Below are positions 25,386-37,642 of a stretch of 64,000 nucleotides of DNA, piece after piece. This DNA comes from Planctobacterium sp047947135 (GTDB lineage: Bacteria > Pseudomonadota > Gammaproteobacteria > Enterobacterales > Alteromonadaceae). The first letter of the stretch is position 1. Every line of letters begins with the position of its first letter. The stretch lies in contig CP170457.1 in NCBI GenBank assembly GCA_047947135.1, forward strand, positions 1,488,001-1,552,000, given 5' to 3'. The notes under the pieces were generated by a model. The model ran no database searches and had not been told where the DNA came from. It was given only the letters and a program-made list of their open reading frames with translations. The position numbers and the translations under genes were made by a program.

Positions 25386-25997
25386 ATGAGTCGCAAAGAA
25401 CAGAAAGAGAGAACCCGTCGGGCGATCGTTGATGCCGCTTTTTCATTATTGGATGAGCAGCGCTCAATGTCGAGTATCAGTTTACGCGAGGTAGCACGAA
25501 AGGCTGGTATTGCGCCGACTTCCTTTTATAGACACTTTGCTGACATTGACGAATTGGGCTTGACCTTAGTAGATGAGGCGGGGTTGGCACTGCGGCAGCT
25601 TATGCGTCAGGCCCGGCTCAGGATTGCATCCGGTGGGGGCGTAATTCATACCTCTGTTGCGACTTTTATGGAGTACGTTGAAGGTAACCCGAATGTGTTC
25701 CGTTTATTGCTGCGCGAACACACAGGCACATCGCCGGCCTTTCGTGCTGCTGTGAACCGTGAGATTCAACACTTTGTTGAAGAACTCACTGACTACACCC
25801 TGAGCACTACTGCTTTGACGCCCGTTTTGGCAAATTTGCAGGCCGAGGCCATGGTGAAAATTGTCTTCAGTGCAGGGGCAGAAGCCATCGATGCGCCGCA
25901 GGTTCAAAAGAAAAAGATCGCAGAACGAGTTGAGAAACAATTGAGATTTATTTCGCTTGGTGCAATCCAGTTTGCCAATCAAGTTGGCCCTAACTGA
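25386..25997 (+). CDS. fabR: TetR-family unsaturated fatty acid repressor FabR
   Basis: A 203-residue TetR regulator. The helix-turn-helix is at about residues 28-50 (ISLREVARKAGIAPTSFYRH). The string MSRKEQKERTRRAIVDAAF and GNPNVFRLLLREHTGTSPAF are FabR hallmarks. FabR represses desaturase and fab genes in response to the ratio of unsaturated to saturated acyl thioesters. Its operator sits directly upstream, so it regulates the divergent desaturase and perhaps itself. Its 3' end overlaps the convergent trmA gene by 8 bp. Confidence 0.95.
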   Translation: MSRKEQKERTRRAIVDAAFSLLDEQRSMSSISLREVARKAGIAPTSFYRHFADIDELGLTLVDEAGLALRQLMRQARLRIASGGGVIHTSVATFMEYVEGNPNVFRLLLREHTGTSPAFRAAVNREIQHFVEELTDYTLSTTALTPVLANLQAEAMVKIVFSAGAEAIDAPQVQKKKIAERVEKQLRFISLGAIQFANQVGPN

Positions 25998-27096
25998 ATT
26001 TCCTCAGAACAGCACCACACTCGATATGGTGTGTATAAGGAAACTGGTCAAAAAGTGCTAAGCTGCATAGTTCATGGCTGTCTCTGAGCATCTTAATGTC
26101 ACGATGTAATGTGTCCGGGTTGCAGGAGATGTAAATAATATTTTGGTAATGCTGCATCATTGCAATGGTGTCAGCGTCGACCCCTGCGCGTGGTGGGTCG
26201 ACTAGAACCGTCGCTATTTCGAGATCATCGAGTCCTGCTGTATGCAAACGTTGTGAAGGTTTCTTATTCTGGTACGCATCGGTAAACTCTTCACTGGACA
26301 TTCTGACAATACTGACATTATCAATTTTATTTTCAATGAGGCTTACTTGCGCTGCCTCTACAGACGTTCTGGATATCTCAGTACCGACGACCCGACGAAA
26401 GTTTTGCGCCAATGGCAATGAAAAATTACCAGCCCCGCAATATAGTTCCAACAAATCCCCATCCAGTGACTCAGTTGCCGCTAATGCCCACTCTATCATC
26501 TGACAATTTACCTTCGCATTGGGCTGCGTAAAGCTGTTTTCTACGTGTTTAAAACGATAGTGTTTGCCATTTATAGGCAGGCTTTCAAAAATATAATTCC
26601 GATCTATTTGCTGTTTTTGTTTGCGTGCTCGTCCGACAATATCAACTGTCAAGAATTGGCTCAGTTGCTCTTTGAGTTGTTGGGCGGCCTCGAGCCAAGT
26701 ATCGTCCAAGGGTTTGTGATACAACATAGAAATAACCAGTTCATCGCTCAACCCAGACAAGTAATCCACTTGAAAAAGTTTATGTCTCAAAATTGGCCAG
26801 TCTTTGATCGCAGATAATAGCGTTTGCATGGCCAGATTGATGGTTTTACTGGCGACTGGAAATTCATCAATGCGAATTCTTTCTTTTGATTTGGGATCAA
26901 ACATAATGTGATAAAGATCGTCACCTTCATGCCAGACACGAAATTCGGCTCTCATCCGATAATGCTGCAACTCAGATCTGAATATGTCTATCTCACCATC
27001 ATATAGATCTGCAAACTGTTGCTGGATTCGCAATTGCTTTTCGTTCAGCTGTATTTCGTATGCGTGCGCGTTCATGTCTTTGGAAGATAGAATCAT
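25990..27096 (-). CDS. trmA: tRNA (uracil-5-)-methyltransferase TrmA
   Basis: A 368-residue SAM-dependent methyltransferase making m5U54 in the T-loop of tRNA. Motifs are the RNA-binding start (LRIQQQFADLYDGEIDIF, YRMRAEFRVWHEGDDLYHI), SAM-binding LLELYCGAGNFSLPLAQNF, VDPPRAGVD, catalytic-cysteine YISCNPDTLHRD and HHIECGAVL. An internal ATG seven codons later (27075) is an equally good start, since neither has a clear ribosome-binding site. Confidence 0.97.
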   Translation of the reverse strand: MILSSKDMNAHAYEIQLNEKQLRIQQQFADLYDGEIDIFRSELQHYRMRAEFRVWHEGDDLYHIMFDPKSKERIRIDEFPVASKTINLAMQTLLSAIKDWPILRHKLFQVDYLSGLSDELVISMLYHKPLDDTWLEAAQQLKEQLSQFLTVDIVGRARKQKQQIDRNYIFESLPINGKHYRFKHVENSFTQPNAKVNCQMIEWALAATESLDGDLLELYCGAGNFSLPLAQNFRRVVGTEISRTSVEAAQVSLIENKIDNVSIVRMSSEEFTDAYQNKKPSQRLHTAGLDDLEIATVLVDPPRAGVDADTIAMMQHYQNIIYISCNPDTLHRDIKMLRDSHELCSLALFDQFPYTHHIECGAVLRKFS

Positions 27097-27257
27097 TCAG
27101 TATTGGGCCCGATATGGTGTTAATTGCTGCAAAAAGCCAATTTTACCCTTAATTTAAGACCTATGCATCCTGATAGGTACGCGTTTTATCCAGTAGCAGT
27201 CTAAAATAGAGGAAGTTGCTGCCGATAATTTAAGCGTGAGGTTTTGAGGATATAGTG

Positions 27258-28538
27258 ATGAACTTGGGCGATATTAAATCGGTTGAGCCCGCAAAACAGT
27301 CTGTTGATAAGGGCACAACCACAAAGCAACAAAACGGTGTAGCGACCGCAGGCACTGCTGCATCTTCCAGTGCTGAAGTGCAGGTGTCGTTAAGTAATGA
27401 ACAAGCGCGGCTATCTGCCAGTGCTCGTATTTTGCAAACTACATTTGAGCAAAATATAACGATTAATAATCAAAAACTGTTGGATTCGGTGATTAAACCC
27501 AAAGAGTCCAAGGAAAGTGTTTTTGACTTTGAGGAAGTCGCTGAAAATGTACTTAGCTTCATTGGTGGGGCAATCAAGTCCGCCAAAGCCAATGGTATGG
27601 CTGATGAAGAGCTGATTAGCATGTTTGAGCAGGCAAAAGATGGTGTGCTCAAAGGGGTTGAACAAGCGCGCAAAGATCTTGCTGGACTGATGAACCCTGA
27701 AATTGATGAGGGCATCACTCGCAGTCTTAATGCGATCAAAGACGGAATTAAAGAATTAGAACAAGAGCTACTTGGCGTTAAGAATGAAGCCAAAGAAGGT
27801 GAACCAGTTGTTGAAGAGATTACCATCAATAAAAGTGCGGGTTATTCAGTAGAAAATAATCGCGAGCTTGTTGTCACCACCGCTGAAGGTGATGAAGTAA
27901 CTATTAGTTTCGCTAGTCAGGAATCTGTACAAGCACAACAGTCTTTGTCTGCCAGTGTTGACAACGAAGGTAATCAACAGCTGTCGTTTAGCACAAGTAA
28001 AGCTTACTCCTATGGCGAACAATTCAGCTTTAGCGTTAATGGTGAGCTAAATGACGAAGAACTGCGGGCTATTGGTGAATTAGTAAGTGATTCGTCTAAG
28101 CTTGTTGATGAGTTTTTTAACGGAGATGTTCAGTCTGCTTATCAACAACTTGAGAATTTAGGGTTTGATGAGCAACAAATAAGTAACTTTGCAATTGAAG
28201 CTTCTCAAACTGAGAATCTCGAAACTGTGCAACGCTATGAGCAGGTCTCACGTTATTCAGAAGCGAAACAGGATGATTTCCCGAAAGCACCAGTACGTTC
28301 AATTGCTGATTATGTTGAACAACTAGTGAAAGTGGATAAGGCTGCCGCGGAGCGACTAAATTTGCCGGACTCGTTTGATAATCTGGTCAATGACCTAATT
28401 AATCGTATGGTAAAAGTGGACACAGATGAGTTATTGCAGGCGATAAATCAGTTTAATAGCTTTAATAATAAACTGGGCGTTTCAGATCTATTCAGAGATA
28501 AACCAGAACCGAAAGCAGAAGCTGGCGAAGCATCTTAA
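27258..28538 (+). CDS. DUF5610-type protein
   Basis: A 426-residue acidic protein without signal peptide or membrane segment. The conserved block (about residues 85-175) reads VFDFEEVAENVLSFIGGAIK, then EELISMFEQAKDGVLKGVEQ and MNPEIDEGITRSLNAIKDGI, which I recognise as DUF5610. The flanks are Ser/Gln-rich. Function is unknown; related proteins occur in Shewanella and Alteromonas. The ATG at 27258 follows GAGGATAT. A perfect hairpin overlaps its stop codon. Confidence 0.78.
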   Translation: MNLGDIKSVEPAKQSVDKGTTTKQQNGVATAGTAASSSAEVQVSLSNEQARLSASARILQTTFEQNITINNQKLLDSVIKPKESKESVFDFEEVAENVLSFIGGAIKSAKANGMADEELISMFEQAKDGVLKGVEQARKDLAGLMNPEIDEGITRSLNAIKDGIKELEQELLGVKNEAKEGEPVVEEITINKSAGYSVENNRELVVTTAEGDEVTISFASQESVQAQQSLSASVDNEGNQQLSFSTSKAYSYGEQFSFSVNGELNDEELRAIGELVSDSSKLVDEFFNGDVQSAYQQLENLGFDEQQISNFAIEASQTENLETVQRYEQVSRYSEAKQDDFPKAPVRSIADYVEQLVKVDKAAAERLNLPDSFDNLVNDLINRMVKVDTDELLQAINQFNSFNNKLGVSDLFRDKPEPKAEAGEAS

Positions 28539-28547
28539 TGCTTCGCC
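28524..28547. terminator. Hairpin between convergent genes
   Basis: GGCGAAGCAT (28524-28533) pairs perfectly with ATGCTTCGCC (28538-28547) around CTTA and includes the stop codon of the DUF5610 gene. There is no T run, so it may only protect 3' ends. The RRM gene converges on it from the other side. Confidence 0.5.
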
Positions 28548-28555
28548 ATTCTTAG

Positions 28556-28996
28556 CTATGCGTGTTTTTCTTTGGCGAACCTAACCTTTAAGGTGCGCTC
28601 TTCGAATTCCGTGTCATTTAACTTGTCTACCATTTTCTCGGCATCATTACTTGCTACCTCTACAAAACCAAATCCCTTTCGTTTTCCGGTTTTACGGTCA
28701 CGCATCAAACGAACAGATTGAACGTATCCTAGATTAGCGAAGTGATCTCTAATTGCATCTTCACTGACCTTATAAGGTAAGTTGCCTATATATAGTGTTG
28801 TAACTTCAACGTCTTCATCAGCTTGAAAATCCGATTCAGATTCCACAAAGCCTAATTGCAATACAATTCCGGTTACCACTGCAGCAACTGCAAATGCAAT
28901 CTCTGGAGCCAGAGTGATATTACCAAATGCAATAACTAAATAACCGATAAGGGCGACGGCGATTGTCGCAATAATACTTTTGAGCGAAAAATTCAT
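28556..28996 (-). CDS. Membrane-anchored RRM-type RNA-binding protein
   Basis: A 146-residue protein with two N-terminal transmembrane helices (about residues 7-27 and 30-49) followed by an acidic linker and one RNA recognition motif (about 66-140). RNP2 is LYIGNLPY and RNP1 is KGFGFVEV, both with the aromatic residues used for RNA stacking. Such bacterial RRM proteins usually lack membrane segments. The topology would place the RRM in the cytoplasm. It lies immediately upstream of the rRNA operon in the opposite direction. Confidence 0.87.
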   Translation of the reverse strand: MNFSLKSIIATIAVALIGYLVIAFGNITLAPEIAFAVAAVVTGIVLQLGFVESESDFQADEDVEVTTLYIGNLPYKVSEDAIRDHFANLGYVQSVRLMRDRKTGKRKGFGFVEVASNDAEKMVDKLNDTEFEERTLKVRFAKEKHA

Positions 28997-29186
28997 GAAA
29001 ATACCTAATTATATTTTTAGTTGTTTTAATCGACATAGATGTCTAAAAGCCAACCTATAGTACATAGGATGATAAATAACGCTAGTTATCTCTGAAAAGA
29101 AGCAGCAACTTATCACTATATATATTAGCAAAAACTGCCGAGCGGTCATTAAGTGAGCAGTCAGTAACTTAGAACAAAATAAATGT

Positions 29187-29214
29187 TTGACGCAAGATGA
29201 TTAGTCTGTAGAAT
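29187..29214 (+). promoter_or_regulatory. rRNA operon promoter P1
   Basis: -35 TTGACG (29187-29192) and -10 TAGAAT (29209-29214) are 16 bp apart and followed by GCGCGC, the GC-rich discriminator of stringently controlled promoters. The 190 bp before it (28997-29186) are AT-rich and could hold UP and Fis elements; no gene is seen there. Confidence 0.8.
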
Positions 29215-29362
29215 GCGCGCTCGCTTCAGGGGGTTCTGCAAAGCAAACTAACAGAAGCGCACAGTGATTACCGGCGTGTAACGCAAGTGAGCACTGGCCT
29301 GGTCAAGACGTTGTGGTTTGTAAGATGTTTGAAAAAACTGCCAAGAAACTGCAACAAAATGA

Positions 29363-29390
29363 TTGACACGGCAACTGGGAAGTGTAGAAT
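29363..29390 (+). promoter_or_regulatory. rRNA operon promoter P2
   Basis: -35 TTGACA (29363-29368) and -10 TAGAAT (29385-29390), 16 bp apart, again with GCGCG after the -10. P1 and P2 share the string TGTAGAATGCGCG, pointing to duplication of one promoter module. Confidence 0.85.
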
Positions 29391-29441
29391 GCGCGTCCCG
29401 CTTGAGAGAGTCTTCTAAGAAGGCGCCACACTCAAGCAAAC

Positions 29442-29454
29442 GTTCTTTAACAAT
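29442..29454 (+). promoter_or_regulatory. boxA antitermination element of the 16S leader
   Basis: GTTCTTTAACAAT resembles the E. coli rrn boxA TGCTCTTTAACAA. It would recruit Nus factors for antitermination. A second copy precedes 23S at 31889. Confidence 0.7.
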
Positions 29455-29457
29455 CAG

Positions 29458-29484
29458 CAATAAGACAATCTGTGTGGACACTAG
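29458..29484 (+). other. 5' strand of the 16S processing stem
   Basis: The string ending GACAATCTGTGTGGACACTAG is complementary, with few mismatches, to 31091-31117 (CTAGTGTTCACACAGATTGT...) beyond the 3' end of 16S. Together they make the long stem cut by RNase III. Confidence 0.8.
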
Positions 29485-29530
29485 TTAGTTAATTAGTGTT
29501 TGCTCAAAAAAGATTTATATTTTCGATTTT

Positions 29531-31063
<1,533 letters not shown>

Positions 31064-31090
31064 CGAATAGAGCAGGGCTGATTAGTTAGT

Positions 31091-31117
31091 CTAGTGTTCA
31101 CACAGATTGTTTTATTG
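31091..31117 (+). other. 3' strand of the 16S processing stem
   Basis: CTAGTGTTCACACAGATTGT and the following TTTATT pair with the 16S leader strand at 29458-29484. The remaining spacer up to tRNA-Ile (31118-31307) has no gene. Confidence 0.8.
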
Positions 31118-31307
31118 TTAATAAGAGCAAAGAATAAGTCGTACTTAGTTTGACGAATGAGTTTTTAATCGGTTTGTCTGCTATAGGTTAGCGCAGTGAT
31201 TTTTCGTTTAATCAACGCTGCGAAGGCTTTTGTCGCCGGGAGCTATCGTCAGATAGTGACCAAGCAAAAGGCAAGCAAGGCAGAGAAAACGAAAAAGGAC
31301 AAGCTAG

Positions 31308-31384
<77 letters not shown>

Positions 31385-31584
31385 CATCTTCCTTATGCTT
31401 TGTTATTTGATTCGTCGCTTAGGTAGTCTAAGCTTCCTCATCAAATGCCGCGCCTAAGCAAGATGTCATCTTTCCTACTCTACGTCAGAGTAATGCTCAT
31501 GTGCTACTAACGCACACTACGCATTCCTCTTCCTTGATTAGAAAAGATTGCTACGTTTAACAACGTCGATTTATTAAGAATATT

Positions 31585-31660
31585 GGGGCTATAGCTCAGC
31601 TGGGAGAGCGCCTGATTTGCATTCAGGAGGTCAGCAGTTCGATCCTGCTTAGCTCCACCA
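31585..31660 (+). tRNA. tRNA-Ala (TGC)
   Basis: A 76-nt tRNA with encoded CCA. GGGGCTATAGCTCAGCTGGG starts the molecule, the anticodon loop is TTTGCAT (anticodon TGC), and the T arm is GTTCGATCC. The spacer between the two tRNAs (31385-31584, 200 bp) is unusually long and has no gene. A decayed copy of its 3' end follows at 31782. Confidence 0.98.
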
Positions 31661-31805
31661 ATTTCTTGTTGAAAGTGTGGCGTAACAAGCGTCCCTGCGG
31701 TTCGTTCCGGCCAGTACATCCATGTACTGTCGTTCAACCCTTACGAAGCAGTGCTTCGCATCGCAGGCGACCGGGTTTCACCCTGCTTAGCTTCACCACT
31801 TTCTT
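31644..31805 (+). repeat. Duplicated 3' end of tRNA-Ala with 114-bp insert
   Basis: The 24 bp spanning the tRNA-Ala 3' end and six bases beyond (31644-31667, CCTGCTTAGCTCCACCAATT...) recur at 31782-31805 with two changes (CCTGCTTAGCTTCACCACTT...). The bases between carry hairpins, including CAGTACATCCATGTACTG and GAAGCAGTGCTTC. The second copy lacks the acceptor 5' strand and anticodon arm, so it cannot be a tRNA. It resembles the tRNA-tail repeats known at E. coli tyrT. Confidence 0.75.
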
Positions 31806-31888
31806 ATATTCTTTGCTTGGGTTGGTAAGAGCCTTAATGAATAGTTTTTAACAAGATTATCCATTAGGGTTTTTTTAAGCTCTAAAAA

Positions 31889-31901
31889 TGTTCTTTAACA
31901 A
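31889..31901 (+). promoter_or_regulatory. boxA-like element before 23S
   Basis: TGTTCTTTAACAA repeats the boxA of the 16S leader. It lies in the 485-bp spacer between tRNA-Ala and 23S. The rest of that spacer (31806-32145) has no gene. Confidence 0.65.
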
Positions 31902-32145
31902 ATTGGAAAAGCTGATAAATCATCAGTGTAGTGTGTCAACATTGGCTTCGGTTGATGGCGATGTGCTGCACGAAAAAATCAAGTAAAAGTATATCTAGAG
32001 TGAAGCGTAAAGTTTTGTTCTATCTGATAATACCAAGTCTAGGCGAACGTGTTGCACTTAGGTGCACATGTCAAAAAGTTTTATAGGTGTTAATTGCGGA
32101 TGGTATAACGTTGAGATGGCTCATGTAGTCGTTTTGGGGTTGTAT

Positions 32146-35019
<2,874 letters not shown>

Positions 35020-35166
35020 TACAACACCCAAGGTGATTGTATGGGTCGCAAGACCAAGCCGTAATGATACCTGCCTGGACGAAGGCAGATAGAGCAAAAG
35101 CTTCGCTTGAGATTACTAACGAGATTCGATTTATCAGATTTTTCCCAGTTTGTTATTACAGTTTAA

Positions 35167-35286
35167 TGCCTGGCGGCCATAGCGATACGGCACCACCTGA
35201 TCCCTTTCCGAACTCAGTAGTGAAACGTATTAGCGGCGATGGTAGTGTGGGGTTTCCCCATGTGAGAGTAGCACACTGCCAGGCTC
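35167..35286 (+). rRNA. rrf: 5S ribosomal RNA
   Basis: About 120 nt, starting TGCCTGGCGGCCATAGCG and ending CACTGCCAGGCTC; the ends pair. The central CCGAACTCAGTAGTGAAACG and the GGTTTCCCCATGTGAGAGTA hairpin region are canonical. It follows 23S by 147 bp. Pieces of its 3' third recur in inverted form at 35375 and directly at 38326, 38626 and 38926. Confidence 0.98.
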
Positions 35287-35298
35287 CTATTTAGAAAG

Positions 35299-35328
35299 AG
35301 GGCTATCCGAGAGGATGGCCCTTTTTTG
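35299..35328 (+). terminator. Terminator of the rRNA operon
   Basis: AGGGCTATCC (35299-35308) pairs with GGATGGCCCT (35313-35322) with one T-G pair, followed by a T run. It closes the rRNA operon 13 bp after 5S. Confidence 0.93.
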
Positions 35329-35374
35329 TATCTGCAATTTGGTAATATTTGAGTTCTTAGCACATTATCCGGGA

Positions 35375-35419
35375 TAGCCCTCTTCCTAAATTTGAGATTC
35401 GCTGCGCTCTCACATGGGG
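35375..35419 (-). repeat. Inverted, decayed copy of the 5S 3' tail and terminator arm
   Basis: Read on the minus strand this is TCCCCATGTGAGAG, a diverged middle, then ATTTAGGAAGAGGGCTATCC. It matches the plus-strand 5S end (TCCCCATGTGAGAG) and its downstream sequence (ATTTAGAAAGAGGGCTATCC). It stands head-on to the genuine 5S end about 50 bp away and ends just before the IS insertion point. It is too short to encode 5S rRNA. Confidence 0.75.
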
Positions 35420-35446
35420 ACACCTAATACCAATTCCATTAAAGAC

Positions 35447-36023
35447 CTACCCACCGACAGTAGCCCATTTTCTGCTGCATATTGATGCCACTGTTGATGC
35501 ATCTTCAATGAAGGTGTTCCATGCGTTTGAGCATGCATCGACGATATCTTCGTACCCAGAGAATACTCGATTGGCCAGGTGATGCTGTCGTATCCAGCTC
35601 CATACCTGTTCTATTGGATTGAGTTCAGGTGAGTAGGGAGGAAGTTTGAGTATTCGTACATTATCGAATTCAACCACCGTATCTTCGGTGTGCCATCCGG
35701 CACCGTCCATGATCACCACTGCCATTCTTCCTTCTTCAGTGCGTTTTGAGATTTGTTCGAGATGTTTTGTCATGATGTCTTTGTTAACCCATGGGGCGAT
35801 AAGGGCTTCAGTGGCTCCCGTTGCGGGACATACAGCACCGAAGAGGTAGGCACTGTCGAATTGTTGTTGCCTGACAACGCGGGGTCTGCTTCCTTTTTTT
35901 GCCCATAAACGAGTCGTGGTATTTTGTTGACCAAACCTGGCTTCATCCTGAAACCATATATCTATCTTGTCCAAAGGTATGTGTAATGGACAAAGATTGA
36001 TCAAATTAAACTTCAGTTTTTTT
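35447..36023 (-). CDS. IS630 transposase orfB, catalytic half (copy 1)
   Basis: The catalytic part of the transposase, about 190 residues after the frameshift point. The DDE triad is readable: Asp in DIWFQDEARFG, Asp in VVIMDGAGWHTED and Glu in SPELNPIEQVWSW. It has no start of its own near the real beginning of the domain and lies in the +1 frame relative to orfA. An A7 run in the overlap (TTTAAAAAAACTG on the coding strand) is the likely slippage site. A single frame of about 340 residues would result, normal for IS630. Confidence 0.88.
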
Positions 36024-36476
36024 AAACTCTTCCTGAGCTTGTTCCGATTGTTTCGGATGTCTGGACCGACTGGAAAGCCATGAAAATCCCAGCTCATGCA
36101 ACAGTCGGTATACATTAGACAGCTTGTACTCCACACCAAGTTCAGAAGCAATCCACTCCCGAATGGCTTTGCCCGTTAATCGTCCTCCTTCGTCAGACTG
36201 ACTCTCAAACTCTACGTACTTGCACAACTTCTTTAGTTGCTCTGGTGTCAGAGAAGGAGGTCGCCCCGGAGGCGGTTTGGAGTCTAGTCCGGTCAAACCG
36301 TCCTCTAAAAAGGCGGCCACCCAATTGTTTACACTGCGGCGACTTACTTTTAAAGTGCGGGCGATCTGGGATCTGTTCATTCCCTCTTTGAAATGAGCTA
36401 ATGCAAGCAATCGCATTCTCTTTGCAGCGTTTCTTTCCTTTTTGGAAAGCGCTATGAAATCTATATCTTTTAGCAT
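36006..36476 (-). CDS. IS630 transposase orfA (copy 1)
   Basis: A 156-residue N-terminal half with paired helix-turn-helix domains: AHFKEGMNRSQIARTLKVSR followed by RSVNNWVAAFLEDGLTGL, then a second winged domain (GRLTGKAIREWIASELGV, YKLSNVYRLLHELGFSW). It binds the inverted repeats. It ends at a TAA just after an A7 run (36017-36023), where a shift into orfB would produce the complete transposase. It is identical to the orfA of copies 2 and 3. Confidence 0.92.
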   Translation of the reverse strand: MLKDIDFIALSKKERNAAKRMRLLALAHFKEGMNRSQIARTLKVSRRSVNNWVAAFLEDGLTGLDSKPPPGRPPSLTPEQLKKLCKYVEFESQSDEGGRLTGKAIREWIASELGVEYKLSNVYRLLHELGFSWLSSRSRHPKQSEQAQEEFKKTEV

Positions 36477-36554
36477 CTAATTATCGATTGTATCAACACC
36501 GTAATTAGATCACATATTTTATGGAAATGGTATAATACCAATTCCATTAAAGAC

Positions 36555-37131
36555 CTACCCACCGACAGTAGCCCATTTTCTGCTGCATATTGATGCCACT
36601 GTTGATGCATCTTCAATGAAGGTGTTCCATGCGTTTGAGCATGCATCGACGATATCTTCGTACCCAGAGAATACTCGATTGGCCAGGTGATGCTGTCGTA
36701 TCCAGCTCCATACCTGTTCTATTGGATTGAGTTCAGGTGAGTAGGGAGGAAGTTTGAGTATTCGTACATTATCGAATTCAACCACCGTATCTTCGGTGTG
36801 CCATCCGGCACCGTCCATGATCACCACTGCCATTCTTCCTTCTTCAGTGCGTTTTGAGATTTGTTCGAGATGTTTTGTCATGATGTCTTTGTTAACCCAT
36901 GGGGCGATAAGGGCTTCAGTGGCTCCCGTTGCGGGACATACAGCACCGAAGAGGTAGGCACTGTCGAATTGTTGTTGCCTGACAACGCGGGGTCTGCTTC
37001 CTTTTTTTGCCCATAAACGAGTCGTGGTATTTTGTTGACCAAACCTGGCTTCATCCTGAAACCATATATCTATCTTGTCCAAAGGTATGTGTAATGGACA
37101 AAGATTGATCAAATTAAACTTCAGTTTTTTT
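36555..37131 (-). CDS. IS630 transposase orfB, catalytic half (copy 2)
   Basis: Identical to orfB of copy 1 with the DDE residues intact (QDEARFG, IMDGAGWH, NPIEQVW). It is joined to orfA of this copy by the same +1 shift at A7. Confidence 0.88.
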
Positions 37132-37584
37132 AAACTCTTCCTGAGCTTGTTCCGATTGTTTCGGATGTCTGGACCGACTGGAAAGCCATGAAAATCCCAG
37201 CTCATGCAACAGTCGGTATACATTAGACAGCTTGTACTCCACACCAAGTTCAGAAGCAATCCACTCCCGAATGGCTTTGCCCGTTAATCGTCCTCCTTCG
37301 TCAGACTGACTCTCAAACTCTACGTACTTGCACAACTTCTTTAGTTGCTCTGGTGTCAGAGAAGGAGGTCGCCCCGGAGGCGGTTTGGAGTCTAGTCCGG
37401 TCAAACCGTCCTCTAAAAAGGCGGCCACCCAATTGTTTACACTGCGGCGACTTACTTTTAAAGTGCGGGCGATCTGGGATCTGTTCATTCCCTCTTTGAA
37501 ATGAGCTAATGCAAGCAATCGCATTCTCTTTGCAGCGTTTCTTTCCTTTTTGGAAAGCGCTATGAAATCTATATCTTTTAGCAT
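37114..37584 (-). CDS. IS630 transposase orfA (copy 2)
   Basis: Identical in sequence to orfA of copy 1: a 156-residue DNA-binding half with two helix-turn-helix domains, ending just after the A7 run at 37125-37131. Confidence 0.92.
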   Translation of the reverse strand: MLKDIDFIALSKKERNAAKRMRLLALAHFKEGMNRSQIARTLKVSRRSVNNWVAAFLEDGLTGLDSKPPPGRPPSLTPEQLKKLCKYVEFESQSDEGGRLTGKAIREWIASELGVEYKLSNVYRLLHELGFSWLSSRSRHPKQSEQAQEEFKKTEV

Positions 37585-37642
37585 CTAATTATCGATTGTA
37601 TCAACACCGTAATTAGATCACATATTTTATGGAAATGGTATA

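Larger units (their letters stand above)
35427..36532 (-). mobile_element. IS630-family insertion sequence, copy 1 (complete)
   Basis: A 1,106-bp element flanked by TA on both sides, as expected for IS630/Tc1-type insertion. Terminal inverted repeats are ATACCAATTCCATTAAA at the low-coordinate end and, on the other strand, ATACCATTTCCATAAAA at the high end. It carries orfA and orfB of one transposase, read on the minus strand through a frameshift. Its left flank (CACCTA) and the right flank of the array (TAACCCATG) together rebuild CCTAACCCATG, the junction sequence of the tandem repeats further on. The array therefore inserted into one of those repeats. Confidence 0.9.
36535..37640 (-). mobile_element. 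IS630-family insertion sequence, copy 2 (complete)
   Basis: A second complete 1,106-bp copy, offset by 1,108 bp from copy 1 and separated from it by one TA (36533-36534). Both protein translations are identical to copy 1, so the duplication is recent. Orientation is the same, giving a head-to-tail tandem. Confidence 0.92.

Noticed and set aside
31666..31851. A 61-residue frame after tRNA-Ala
   Set aside because: It spans the tail duplication and hairpins in an rRNA spacer that is removed during processing.
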